Source of the DNA: Dipteris shenzhenensis
Lineage: Eukaryota; Polypodiophyta; Polypodiopsida; Gleicheniales
Length of the DNA stretch: 64,000 bases
NCBI GenBank assembly: GCA_047967505.1
Contig: CM106540.1
Strand: one strand, 5' to 3'
Made by a program: the position numbers and the translations under genes. Shown here piece after piece: positions 43,013 through 54,883 of this stretch. Under the pieces are notes generated by a model. That model was not told the DNA's origin, ran no database searches, and saw only the letters and a list, made by a program, of their open reading frames with translations. Every line of letters begins with the position of its first letter. The stretch's first letter is position 1.

Positions 43013-44944
43013 TTCTTGGTTAGGTTCCCGACCCTTTTTTCCCTACTTTCTAACTATCTCGTTTCTTCGACTAATCTTTTGTAAAAGCTACTCCTTAATT
43101 TTTCCTAAATTTGTCCTAATTTTATCCTTAATTTTTTATTAGTATGAAAAGATTTATCCTACTCTTAATTAGCCCCTCATTAGCCCTATTGAACCTTTTT
43201 CCTTAAAATCTCCCTTTTTTAGTTACTTTTGAACCAAGCCCTAGTAAACTAATTCCCCTAGATTAGTTACTCCTAAGTTTCGCCACGGGTCTTTGTCACT
43301 TCAACAAGTGGCTTTAGGATAGGTACCCTGCCTTTGTAATTAACCTATGTTCTAACCCCCACCATTTTTCTCGGGCTTCGAACCGTAAAGCCAAGCTATA
43401 AGCCTTCTTCGGCTGCCCCGCCTTTTTGGCTCCACGGCTTTTCACTCCCCATCTACATGCTTCCCCATCCTTGTAACTTCCCTCTGCTACTTGACCCTCC
43501 CGACTACCTCCATCTCTCACTATTTAAGGCCCCTGCTCACATGATCTATTTCAATTGTAATTCCCTCTGCCCACGCCACCTGTACCCTGCCTTGTGCGCA
43601 TTTACTCTCTGAACTCCTACTTTACCCTGCTCCCTCGCCCACTCCCCAAAGCCCCTTCCACTGATCGCCATCGTAGCCTTTGCTGTGCCACAGTTTGTGG
43701 CCAGTGCCTTTGCTGCGCCATAGTCATTGCTCGTGTGTGCATTTGGAGGTCCTACCCGATGCCACCTCCCCAATCCCTTTGATGGACTCTCAGGTCCTCT
43801 TTTCATGCTTGTACTTTAATTACCCCCCCCCCCTCCCCCCTTCTTTTAAAGTATTTTATTCACTTTCTTACCACTATACCTTATATACCCCCCCTCACTC
43901 TTTACAATTTTTATCTACCTCCCCTCTCTTATAGTCTTGCACTAACCTAGCTCTTAAACCCTTTGGTAAAACTTTTAATTTCTAATTATGGAGTTCATTC
44001 CCCTTCCCCCTCCTTGGGTTTAAAAATAATTGCTCCCTCATTCCTCTAAAAAGAACTTAGAGGTCCCCATTTATGAACAAGCTCCCCTTTATCAAACTCC
44101 CCTTTTATTATCCGTAGTTATTTACTCTAGTATCGTATTTAACCACCCCCCTCTCTTTTGTTAAAAGTTTCTCTAGTAGTAAATATATTTTCCAAAATTT
44201 TTTAGCTTATATATTCCTTAGTAAAATTTCTCCCCCACTTCCCCCCACTATTTAGTTATATTTTCTTTTTTTAAAAATTCCCCCCTCTTCTCTATAACTT
44301 ATAGTACATATAATTCCCCTCTTCTCATTGACTAAGATCTAAAGTTCCCCTTCCCCCTTTTTTCTAAATAATTATTTCTCTGGTTCTCCCTCATTTTCCC
44401 CTCTATTTATTTCCCCCAAGTAATTTCTCTTACCTTCCTTCTTCTTTCTATTAAAGTCCCTCACAAGTTGTTTGGATGTTTTAAAACTATTCCTTCCAAC
44501 ACCACTATTCCTCCATTAAAAAAACCCCCTCCCCCTTCCCTTCGACTCCCCTTGTATAAAGGTTAAGTATTCCCTTCCCTGTAAACATTTTTGTTTTACG
44601 TGAAGCTTGATAAGTGTATGGCAAAGTGTTAATTTTTATTGTGATTCCGATGACAAGGGAGGGGTGTTTATGACACTTGTCTTCCCAACTTAACTTTAAG
44701 CTGGTTCTCACTGTTTTTCTTGTTGGATTAGGCAGACTCCCCTCTTTAATAAAAGTGATGATGCCAATGACTTTTCAAAGCTCTACTGCTCGCTTTTTCT
44801 CTTTTGAAAAGATTGTTCATAATTTAATGATGTTTCTTCATTTTTTGTGGATATTTATTGCAAAGTATTTCTATTAAAACATTTCTCTTTTCCACTCCAA
44901 AGTTGTCTACTCTTCACTATGGAAAGGGGTGTTGTAAATGTCTA

Positions 44945-45001
<57 letters not shown>
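43013..45001 (+). repeat. array unit 5 (long form, 3' truncated)
   Basis: It matches unit 1 including the long middle segment, then ends in a (AC)n tract at 44945-45001. The small ORF and hairpin segments that should follow are missing. Confidence 0.85.
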
Positions 45002-45004
<3 letters not shown>

Positions 45005-46440
45005 CCTATTCCTTTCCCCCTTTACATTTACTTTACCCTATTTTCCTCCCCCCCCCTTTTTTTCCTTGAAAACCCTTACACAACTTTTCCCCTCTCTCTA
45101 GCTCATTTTATTCCCCTTAACTCTTTCTTAATTTTTCAAAGTCTTCTCTTATTTTTTCCTATTTCTTCTTTTCTTCACTCATATTATTTATGCTCCCTCA
45201 AAAAACGTTTTTCCAATTATTTTTGCCTACTTTTTATCCCTAAAATTTCTTCTTATTTTTTTACTTTCCCTACTTTCCTTTCTTATTTTAATTCTCCTAA
45301 TCTTCCCTAATCTTTTCCCATTTTTTCTTAATTAATATTTTCTTATTGCCAAATCCATGTTTTCTTATTTCTTTTCTCCCACCTAGTTCTTCTATCTAAA
45401 ATTGCTAGACTTATCGTCTCTTATCTTCTCTCTTATCTTAATTTTTTTTCTTATTATTCCCTTCTTTGTTCCCGTTCAATTCCCTTTTGCCCTCACCTTT
45501 TATTTCTACTCCTAACTATTCCCTCTTATCTTTCTCTTTATTAGTTTTTTAATATAACCCCAAAAAAACATAGTATCCATTTTCTCTATTCAACTACCTT
45601 ATTCCCCCCTCTTCATTATTATTTTTTAATCTTTTCATCTCTAACAAGGTACCCTTCTCTCACAAATTTACCCATCAAACCAACCCCCAAATCCCCATGC
45701 GCACTGCTATTGGTCTGTGCCCTTGATATGCGCTGCCTTCCTTGCCTCGTGTGATCTGTACCTCTTTTCTGTGCCTTGATTCACGCTCTACTTTGACTTT
45801 TGTGCTTCCCTCTCCTTAAACTCCACACTTATCGAGGACCCCTCAGCTCCCCGACCCTCCCACTAGCCTTCACTCACCTATAAACCCCCCCTTTTTATGT
45901 CTCTCCTTTTTAATATGCCTCTCTTTAAAATTGTAATTAATTTCTTCCCCCCCCTTGTTATGCCCCCTTTTTTCCCTTCTTTTGCATTTTTTTCATACTG
46001 AGTTTTACCCCTTTAAATTCTTTTGTATTTTAAACATTCGCATAAATTTCTTATTTCTTTTTATGCTTCTAATTACTTTTACACTAATAGTAAATTTTAT
46101 TTTTTCATAAAGTTTAAAATTTTTATTACTTCTAAAACCTTATCACTTCTCTTCCTTTCCCCTCTTTTCAATTTTTTTGTTTCCTAATTTTGTGAAACTT
46201 TTAAAATAGTCATAACCATTTTTACCCTCTTTATTCATATTGCCTAATGTTCTCTAAAATGGTCTCCTAACTTTTTTTCTCTCTCCCTACCTTCTATATG
46301 CTCATAAACTTTAATTTTTTCTATTAAGCTTAATTTCTCACCCCCCTTTTTTTGCAATGCTTATGTCTATTTTTTCATTACACCTCTACTTCGTTACCCC
46401 CATAATTCTCTTAACCTAATTCTACAACTTTGCACTCATA
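45002..46440 (+). other. pyrimidine-rich sequence unlike the array units
   Basis: It keeps the T+C skew of the array but I find no matches to the unit landmarks. No ORF is supported. It may be a strongly diverged unit or a related spacer. Confidence 0.4.
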
Positions 46441-46830
46441 CTTTTTTACAAACTAGCTTTGTAAGTCAGTGGTTAAGGGTTTATTTCTATTGTCACTGCA
46501 CTAACAAGGGAGGGGTGTTTATGACACCTGTCTTCCCAACTAAGGTTTAACTGGTTCTCACCATGTTTTTCTTGTTGGCTGGTGGTAGGTAGGTAGACTC
46601 CCCTCTTCAATAAAAATGATGCTGCCAATGACTTTTCAAAGCTCAACTGCTCAAATTTCTTTTTTTCTTAATAGAAAAAATTATTCACCCTCTAGTGATG
46701 ATACTTCACTCTTAGTGGATGTTTATTTTAAAGATTATCTATAAAACATTTCTCATTCCTACTCTAAATTTTCTTCTCTTTACTATGGAAAGGGGTGTTG
46801 TAAATGTCTTCTACACACACACACATGCAC
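46441..46830 (+). repeat. array unit 6 fragment
   Basis: Diverged match to the unit segment GACAAGGGAGGGGTGTTTATG, CCCCTCTTCAATAAAA and ACTATGGAAAGGGGTGTTG, again ending in a CA tract. A still weaker match lies at 47550-47600. Confidence 0.75.
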
Positions 46831-46902
46831 ACATGCATGCATGTACACATGCACGTGCACATATTTATATTCAAATTTGCATTGGCTTTCGTAACTTTTT
46901 CT

Positions 46903-46926
46903 TTATATATATATATATATATATTT
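46903..46926 (+). repeat. TA microsatellite
   Basis: (TA)n between CTTTATATATA and TTTATTTATT. Confidence 0.85.
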
Positions 46927-46999
46927 ATTTATTTACACTTCTTTCTACCTATTTAATTATTTAATTCCTTTTTTCTATTCTTTCTAACATTTTCAAACA

Positions 47000-47241
47000 T
47001 TTTATATGTTTATGCTAACTTCTCTTTCTCCTACCTCCCCCTCTGGCCACAAAAACCTTTTTTCTTGTTATCGCTTAATACTTCTTAGGAGTTTATTTAT
47101 TTTAGATGATATGCTGATATTTTTGTGTATTTATTTTTTTATTAATTGCTTTTTGCATTTTGATAAGATATGTGTTAATATTATTGTCTAAGGGTGTGGA
47201 ATACCCCCATTAACTAATTCTTTCTTTATTAAAAAAAAAAA
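47000..47241 (+). mobile_element. possible LINE 3' end
   Basis: A T-rich stretch ends AAGGGTGTGGAATACCCCC, TTAACTAATTC, TTTATTA11 (47231-47241), the shape of a plant LINE 3' UTR with A tail. The coding part is not recognisable. AAGGGCGTGGACTACCCTCG is repeated just after the A run. Confidence 0.25.
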
Positions 47242-47654
47242 GCCTTTGTTAAGGGCGTGGACTACCCTCGTTGGATTTTTCTTGAATTTAGAATTTTCCA
47301 TTCAAGCAATTTATGTACAATTTATTTGATATCTCTAGCTTATTTCTACCCAATTCTCCTCTCTCTATGAACCAAAAACCATTGTTAATATCCTTAACTC
47401 CTTTTAAATGTTCTAGTGGTTTTAGGAGTTGATTCATTTTTCTTCTAGAATATGAACGGTTTGTTCAAGTTCTTAGGTAAAGCGATAGCAAGCCAGGGAA
47501 TACATGCATTACCTGTCTACCCAAATTGAACTTTATTGTTCTAACAAATGGTTGGTTTGTTAGATGGTGGCAAGTAAGTGGACCCTGACCTCAGCTACCT
47601 AACGGATTCAACACTTTTGTACCAATTTTTTACATAGATTTTATTTTTTAAGTA

Positions 47655-47840
47655 AGCGCATGCGTGCACGTGGGCGCATGCACACACACACACCCAACCA
47701 TCCACCCACCACACACGCACGCACACATGCTCGCATGCAAGCACTCATATACATGCATGCACGCACATGCGCACACCCATGCACACACACAAGCATGTGC
47801 GCATGCATGTGCATGTGCGCACACACACACACACACAACC
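47655..47840 (+). repeat. alternating purine-pyrimidine tract
   Basis: Irregular CACACG/CATGCG/GTGCGC steps cover almost 190 bp with few breaks. All six frames stay largely open only because of the repeat. Confidence 0.85.
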
Positions 47841-47924
47841 CCACCCTTCCCCTTGGGGATCCTTTCCCTCCTTGGGATTGTTAACACTTGCGCTCTTTGG
47901 GATTGGTTCATGACTCTGGCCACA

Positions 47925-50900
47925 TAGCTATGTTTATATATCTAATGGAAATGGAGCTATGGAGGTGGAATCATCCTTTATGGGAAGGACTCTGGGTTTA
48001 GATTTAATATAAGCTATTTTGCCTTTGAGACATTTACTTTTACTAAGCACCCTTGAATAATGGATTCCTTGAATGGGGTGGGACATTTTAGTCTATTAAC
48101 TAGAAAGCTCATGTGAGATATTTGGATTTTAAGTGGAAACATGGAGATTAGGAGGATTAAGTAGAAGAGAGCACGTGATAATTTGGAGGAAGGAGGACAT
48201 CCAAGGAAAAGACTTGGTAAACAATCTTGCATAGAGATCAAGGAGACTTGAACACATATCTTAGCTTGAAGAAATACGTTGCATGGATAAAATTGTAAAT
48301 ATGTTTTTCACTTGTTGCATGCTGATGGTTAGGTGCATAGCTATGCGCATAGCTAATGGGTGGTGGCTTTGAGTTGTGGCCACTCTCATAAAAGACTCTA
48401 CACTCATGTAGATATTTTCTTGAGATGGTAGATACTTCTATGGGGACTTTTGGGATATGATGAGATGTAGTGTGGGTCCACTAGGCACTCCAGAGCATGG
48501 TATTTAGTGTGATTGTGTTTTTGTTGAGGGATGACATGTGTTCTTCATGGATGTCCCGAGTTATATGTGTATAGTGGCATGAGCATTTTATGTATTGTGG
48601 TGTCATGTAAATCCACCGTGTGTTGGGATTGGGTTCATCACATGTGATGGTATGTGGAAATAAGCATTAAATGTTGCTTGAAGGTTATGTGGTGTGCCTA
48701 AGGTTGGAATATAGGCATTAATGGCCTTGGTCTAAGGTTTAAGAGGAGAGTGGAAGAGTGGTAAAAATGCTTATGGTGATGTGTCTATTGCATGCATGGT
48801 GGCTACGTGATTTAGATCTCAAAACTTTTGGAGGGATGAGTTGGATGAGAGGTGGGTTGATGGTTGTGAAGGAGTCTGGAAGAGTCAGCAGTGGCCTCAC
48901 GGGAGTTGCTAGATCTGGGTGGTTGCATCTCTACAAGGGGGGACTAAAGGATAAGGGGAGGAGGGACGCACATACCTATGAGGAGGGCATCTCTACTTCA
49001 TGATGGGGGGAGAGCTTCTTGAATGGAAATACTGGACTGAACGATAGGGATGCCATAGCTTTGCTAGGGGGAGCTCTGTGAGAGAAGGAGAGTGATCGGG
49101 TGGATTGTAAGGAAGGAATAAGGCAGTTGAGAGTTGTGGCGATGCTCTTGTGTGGACTAGAGGTGATGGGTGATAGGTTCTGGGGCATCACGACTATGGA
49201 AGTTTGGAGGACTTTGGTTGACGGGAGGTTAGGAGCCAAGGGCTGGTCGAATTTTGCCATATGAGACGTGGGCTAGAGTACTATGGGATGCAGGAGGATC
49301 TCAGAGAGGATGAGGGGAAGCTTGGATTAGAGAGGTGCAACCAAGAGCTGCTAGAGGACCTTGTCCATGAGAGCATGACCAGGAGAAGCTTTGAAGCCTT
49401 GATCTTCACATGAAGGAGAAAGGCATTGCAGGTGCTCTATGAGCAACGACGGCGCTTAGGTGACTGGGGGTAGCTAGTTGCGGGGATGAGCAACTCTACT
49501 GATCAACAGAGAGAGTAGGAGAGCTCTGAGACCAAAAGAGTGCTATGGGCTGGGAGGCTTTGGATTGAAGGATCTTGACGACTATGCTGGTCTAGAGGCT
49601 CATTGTGAGCAGGAGGCTAAAACCATTGCATGAAGGCAGAGATGGATGATGGGGGTGCTACAATAAGAACATGGTCTGGCTAATTGTTGGATAGTGCATA
49701 CATTAGTTTTGAGCAGAGAGACCTTTGGCCAAGCAGGAGTTGAGTGCTAGCTGCAAAGACCTCAGCTCTTGAGTACTCAAGGATGATGAGCTGTGACATG
49801 GGAGCTAGGCTCTCTAAGGATATCTATGGGAGCTTGTGGATGGCAAATTTTCAACATAGAGACTATGGGCAGTACATGGCTTAAAGTAATGGGCTTCATG
49901 TAGTCCAAAGGTGCAAATCCATAAGTGCTTATGTAGCTCTCGATGTGGGTTTTCTTACAGGGTGGCAGTTTTGAGCATACAAGGTAGTGAGCTACTTGAA
50001 GTCAAAGAAATCCGGGGTTGTTCTTCACAAATTTTGTCAGGGCAGATATGAGCATGGTTGTTTACACCTTGAGATGTCAGGAAGTGTTCATGGCAGTTTT
50101 GCAGTTCTAAAGTTGTCATTTTCTTGGGATTTATGTTTCATGGGTTTTCTATGTATTTTCTAAGCTTGATCTCAGTAGGAGAAATTGACTTGAGTTGTAT
50201 AGACCATTGGGTTTTTTCTGAGGTTGTTTGACTTCTGGAAGGAATGTGGCCAGAGTATGAGTTGTATATAGAGATGTGTAGAGGCAAGGATTTTCAATGA
50301 AAGCCTTTTACCTTCTGATGTTGTTGTTCACTTGCTTCAAATGTGGATGAGGGTGGCTATGAAGGTAGATTAGGCCCTAGTGCTTTTGTCCATCCAACAT
50401 GTGGATGTTTTGACAGAATACAAAGTGGAAAAGTGACTGCACTACTCGAGGCACAGCTTTTGGCTCTCATTTCTACTTAGTAGAGTGGGCTCTTATATAT
50501 ACTCAATAATCTTGGCTCTTATATCTATACATCGGAAGAGCTCAAAAACCTTTACTTTTCACACTGCTCAAGGATTTCATTCTAAATGATTTGGAATTGG
50601 TCACAGATCAAGGAACTTGACTGGTGGAAACCTCGAGTGCCATGCTACCAAGAAATCAAGTAAGCTTTGTGTACCCATGCTCTAACAACCTTCCGGGGAG
50701 TTATGATTCTTCTCTAGAGTCTCCTGCGACCTACTCGTTGGTGGCTTCAACTAGTTTTGCCACAGTTGCACTGCTCTTTTTCCTAGACTCCCACACCCTA
50801 CTTGCAGTTTGTCTTAGAACACCTGCCACATAAGGAAGTGCTAGGCTATCTTGATTTTTCTCCATGTCCATATTCCCTCTGCTACTACTGAGAAGTATCA

Positions 50901-51252
50901 TGGTTCATGGCACATGTTTGAGACCCAGGCGCTCCTATTTTTTTCTTGCTACTACATACGCACTCTGGTCTGGCACCCGAATGCTCTTGCTTGTGACACT
51001 TGCTTTTACTAGAACATTTACGTTAGTGCTACCTTTTGTGTGCTCCTTTCGTGACTCCTTGTGACTAGCAATAGTGGTGTAAGTCTTCAATACACTCCAG
51101 CACGTCATGTAGTTCTTGATATGTTTAGTAAAAAAAATGCCTATGGTTTACTAGTGTTGTCTGCTCAAAGGGCTAGTTGCCTATGAGCTTGCCAGCTCTG
51201 TTTACTCAAAGCAACATAGGGACCCTTTGTGAGTAGGTTACTCTAGTGAGAA
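47925..51252. other. no gene recognised; purine-rich plus strand
   Basis: From about 48700 to 49900 the plus strand is G+A-rich with many short open frames and no motif. It resembles the non-coding interior at 52480-53340 in composition, and might be the interior of another large LTR element. Confidence 0.35.
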
Positions 51253-51257
51253 TTACA

Positions 51258-51639
51258 TGACAAAACATGTGTGCCTCAGGATCTATGGAGCGCTCTAAGA
51301 TGGATGGAACCTATGTGTAAACATGATGAAGAGAGTGCTCATGACATGTACCTCAAGTAAATTAGGTTCCAAGATAGATTAGCTTGGACTCATAAACAAA
51401 ATCTTGAGTGAACGTGCATTTCTCTCTATTTCAACAATACATGATAGGCCTCTTATATAGAGAGTGCCCTTAGAATAGTCAACACTTGTGGGATCCTCTG
51501 ATCCACATCTCTCCTTGTGGATATCCTTGATCCACATCTCCACATTATGTAGTCCACATCAGAGGGTGGCTACTTTAATACATTCCTTATCACATACCTT
51601 TGCCTCTAATTCATGTGCACATGGCACCATATCTCAACA
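51258..51639 (-). repeat. 3' LTR, 382 bp
   Basis: On the minus strand it starts TGTTGAGATATGG right after a GGGGAGG tract and ends TTTTGTCA. A TATA-like TATATAAGAG lies at 51463-51454. The five bases outside the 3' end are TTACA (plus strand 51253-51257). The partner target duplication cannot be checked because the 5' LTR is truncated. Confidence 0.7.
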
Positions 51640-51820
51640 CCTCCCCTTGGTGCCATGATACATTCAACTACTGCAAGGTGGTCAAATGTGAGTTTACATT
51701 CCATCACCTCCCCTTAGTGCATGCATTGCTAGTTAAGGTGGTTAACCGTGGTTTTTACATTTCAATACCTCCCATGGGTGCTTTCATAGCTACTCTCAAG
51801 TGGTCAGGCTTGATTTACAA
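51640..51820 (-). repeat. PPT and its tandem duplicates
   Basis: The motif CACCTCCCCTTxGTGC (AAGGGGAGGTG on the minus strand) occurs beside the LTR, again near 51705, and in weaker form near 51767. Each is followed by a GGTGGT element, giving a 60-70-bp tandem repeat of the PPT region. Confidence 0.55.
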
Positions 51821-53776
51821 ACATGTGGGCTAAAAGTGGCAAGGTTGTTGCTTCTCAATGCTTGATGTCAATGGCGTTTGCTTCTTTGCTTAATGTAGCT
51901 TGATGCATGATGCTTTGTTCTTCCATGTGCCTTTAATGTTTTATGTGTGGATGCCATGTTCTGTGCTATGGTCATCTCATGCACTTGTGCTTCCGGCATG
52001 CTTTTTGCATTCATGCATTGCCTTTCCATATGTCGCAAAGGTCTTACCATGAGCTTCATTTTGCTTCAATGGTAGTGTCTAATTGTGAACAATGATTTTG
52101 ACTTAACAGATATGTAGAGCTCAAAAAGATGATCAATTTTCCTTTTTGGAGAGTGTGCAAATTCCTCTTGGATTGCAAGTTACGGCTTGTTGAAGTTTTG
52201 ATCGAGAAATGGCCCTTGATGATGTGGCACAGGGGTTCATATGCTGCATACAGGCCTGTGCTTACAAAGCGACTATGCTTGTATGGCACTACTGACTGTG
52301 CATGCTTATGTGGCAGTTAACAAATCTTGAACTTAAAGCTAACCATGTTTTAGATAGTTCACTTAACCATTGACCAAGGTAAGGCTAAACTTAACTATAG
52401 TTAAATCTAATCCTGCCACGTGGCATTTTTCTGAGACCTTGGAGAAGAAGGTGATGCAAAAACTATGGCGAATTTCATGGAGCATATACACTGAGTCGGT
52501 TCGAGTTGAGGTTAGGTCGACGCAGTGAGTCGATGGGAAGTCGGTTGCTTGTGGATGGTCGCCAGCCACCTTGTGCACTTGGAGCTTGCACGGCTGAGGT
52601 CAACCAAGATGCAATTGTGTGCCGGTGCTAGATGGCCACCCGATGCTAGTGCAGGAAGTCGCTCGGGGAGATGATCATTGGCTGAGCATTGGTTTGTGCA
52701 TTACGTGGTGAACAAGCCTTTGGCTTACATGCATAGCAACGTTGGTGGGTTTGTCACTCTACTGGAGCAATGGAAGAACAGTGATGGTTCACTAGGAGCC
52801 ATCATGGGCTCGTGAGCCAAGAGGCATAGAGCGTCCAAGCACTGGTGAAACTATTGGTCTGGCTGAAGATAGTTGTCTGTGGCGATGTCGCAAAGCAACC
52901 TTCGAGTAGGGCTCGTTTGGAGCTCTAAGGTGTGGGCTGAGCCGTGGGTGGAGGCGCAGTCTCAAAGTAGAGCGGTGGAGTCATTGATGGCATCTCGCTA
53001 GTTCTATGGAGTAGCAAGCAGGGTAGGAGAGCTGAGTTGAGTGGTTGCTTGGGTCGGTTGATTTCTTTACAACATTGGAGTCGTGCTTGAGCTCACGGTG
53101 GACGATAGCCTGTGGAGCACTGTGGTCATAGGTAGTCGTATTACTGCTGAGCTAGCCCATTTAGAGAGGACTCGATTCATGGTTTGAAGGAGTTGCTGCT
53201 AGGCTATTGTAGGAGCCCGTGGGAGCTCATTGTAGCCGTAGTTCATTTGAGGGTGTTGCTAGAGGCCTTTGTCATAAGATAGTTGCTTGTAGGAGGCCTT
53301 TTGACGAGTTGGAGAAGTTGCCTAGCAAGTCAGGCCATGTAGCAGCTTGGTTGTCTATTGCTGTAATGGCTCGAAGGTCTCACAAAGGTCTCACTCTCTT
53401 TCTATGGTTTTGACAAACTCTCTTTCTCTCCGAATATCTCTCTCACAAGGGAATGTCTCTCTCACAAGGGAATAGACTCCCCGAATCAACTCTCAAGTAT
53501 GATAATAGAGGAGATTGGAGGCTCTGAGGAAACCTGAGAAGAGTTACAGAAATCTTGAGAACTCTAAACTCATGAAATGGAACTCTCAAGAAACACAATC
53601 ACTTAAAACGCTAGATCTCAAGCTCCAGGAGGTGGATTCCTGAGCTTTCTAAACCAAAATGTAGAGGAGAAGGAGCTCTATAAGCTAAGCTTCAAAAAAT
53701 GAAGAAGATGCCTCACAAAGACGACTTATGTCTTGATGGAAGCAAGGGAATGGAAGCACCTGGTGCTTTGATACCG

Positions 53777-53931
53777 TGACAAAACATGTGTGCCTCAGGA
53801 TCTATGGAATGCTCTAAGGTGGATGGAACCTATGTGTAAACATGATGAAGAGAGTGCTCATGACATGTACCTCAAGTCAATTAGGTTCCCAGATAGATTA
53901 GCTTGGACTCATAAAAAGAATCTTGAGTGAA
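53777..53931 (-). repeat. 5' LTR, truncated
   Basis: It matches the U5/R side of the 3' LTR and stops at the point where the CACTA-like sequence begins. Confidence 0.75.
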
Positions 53932-53933
53932 TT

Positions 53934-54117
53934 ACTACTACACACAGATCCTATTGCGATGTTTAAGTACCGACATTTAGCACGTGCGGGGCACTAATCA
54001 TCGATATTGGAAGCGCATCTCATAAAGCATCGCTATATAGCAACTTTAGGTACACGTCGCTATATAGCGACCATTTCTAAAGTCTCTATATAGCGATGTT
54101 TATCAGAATTGTAAGTG
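53934..54117. mobile_element. CACTA-like terminal and subterminal region
   Basis: TACTACTACACACAG, one base from the CACTACTACA terminus of CACTA transposons, is followed by closely spaced subterminal motifs: TTGCGATG, GCATCGCTATATAGC, GTCGCTATATAGCGAC, CTCTATATAGCGATG. They alternate in orientation. No opposite end or transposase is visible, so it could also be a MITE. Confidence 0.45.
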
Positions 54118-54137
54118 TCACCTTTATACATCACCTT

Positions 54138-54264
54138 TTGAAGGGAGGGCCAACCCTATTCCCTTTATACCACTCTCTTTCCTCATTCTTTTACAACCAT
54201 GTTGGGCCTATTTGGATCCAAGGCACAATCCTAGCTCTATGGACTTACCACTATCCCATCAAAT
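54138..54264 (+). repeat. 127-bp direct repeat, copy 1
   Basis: It runs from TTGAAGGGAGGGCCAACCC to CCATCAAAT. It matches copy 2 (54757-54883) at nearly every position. Confidence 0.9.
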
Positions 54265-54304
54265 GACATCACTTACTAGTTGTGGCATATTGTTAACCAA
54301 TCAA

Positions 54305-54377
54305 GTCGTTGTAGTATAGTGGTGAGTAATCCTGCCTACTACACGGGTGACCCGGGTTTTTGATCCCCGACAACAGT
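54305..54377 (+). tRNA. tRNA-Asp-like pseudogene
   Basis: GTCGTTGTAGTATAGTGG matches the 5' half of plant tRNA-Asp(GTC), including the A box. The variable and T-stem region GGGTGACCCGGG is also intact. The acceptor pairs poorly (GTCGTTG against CAACAGT). The anticodon loop reads CTACTAC, which would give anticodon ACT instead of GTC. The B-box loop has extra T residues (GGGTTTTTGATCCCC), and one anticodon-stem pair is lost. It is therefore a decayed tRNA or the head of a tRNA-derived SINE. Confidence 0.7.
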
Positions 54378-54756
54378 CCCAAAGATGTGTAGTCTTGACA
54401 GTGACTCACATGTTGTGGGGATCTTGAAGGAATGTTGATGGAGCCTCCACTCCAAGGCACTTCTTGTAAGAGCAATGTAAAGCATGAGCCATTTGCAAGT
54501 GTCACTCAAGCAGCTCTCGGATTGTTACAATGTGTTTCCACAAGAGGAGGGAAAGGGGAGAGGGGAGAAGAGGGGTTAAAGGAAAGGAGAAGAGGGAATG
54601 AAGGGGGATGGAGTGGCAAACACAAAGGCATTACAAAGAAAACAAGAGAACACCCAAAGACACTCTTAGAAGAGAAGAGGGAGCTTGTATTCCAAACTTG
54701 TGCATCCAACAATGACAACCAAACTCAACCACTTAGCCTTTTATACTTGTATCCAT

Positions 54757-54883
54757 TTGAAGGGAGGGCCAGCCCTATTCCCTTTATACCACTCTCTTTC
54801 CTCATTCTTTTACAACCATCTTGGGTCTATTTGGATCCAAGGCACAATCCTAGCTCTATGGACTTGCCACTATCCATCAAATT
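54757..54883 (+). repeat. 127-bp direct repeat, copy 2
   Basis: It lies 619 bp downstream of copy 1. The pair encloses the tRNA-like sequence and a purine-rich block (54540-54690). Confidence 0.9.

Larger units (their letters stand above)
51258..53931 (-). mobile_element. LTR retrotransposon remnant, non-coding interior
   Basis: Minus-strand order: partial 5' LTR (53931-53777), PBS, about 2.1 kb of interior with no coding domain, PPT, and 3' LTR (51639-51258). The LTR segments 51258-51412 and 53777-53931 differ at only a handful of positions. The PBS (53776-53763, reading CGGTATCAAAGC) resembles the complement of the plant initiator Met-tRNA 3' end. The interior lacks gag and pol, so this is a non-autonomous or internally deleted element, most likely Copia-like judging by PBS and LTR size. 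Confidence 0.7.

Noticed and set aside
45002-46440. Additional full array unit
   Set aside because: It has the same base skew, but none of the unit landmark strings were found in order.
32171-46830. CRISPR-like or simple satellite interpretation of the array
   Set aside because: Units are 2.3-3 kb with complex content, and the hairpins occur once per unit rather than as spaced short repeats.
47660-47927. His/Thr-rich and Cys/Val-rich ORFs
   Set aside because: Products of the alternating CA/TG repeat in every frame.
48976-49260. Minus-strand 94-codon ORF
   Set aside because: Ser/Pro-rich translation of a purine-rich plus strand, with no motif and no supporting context.
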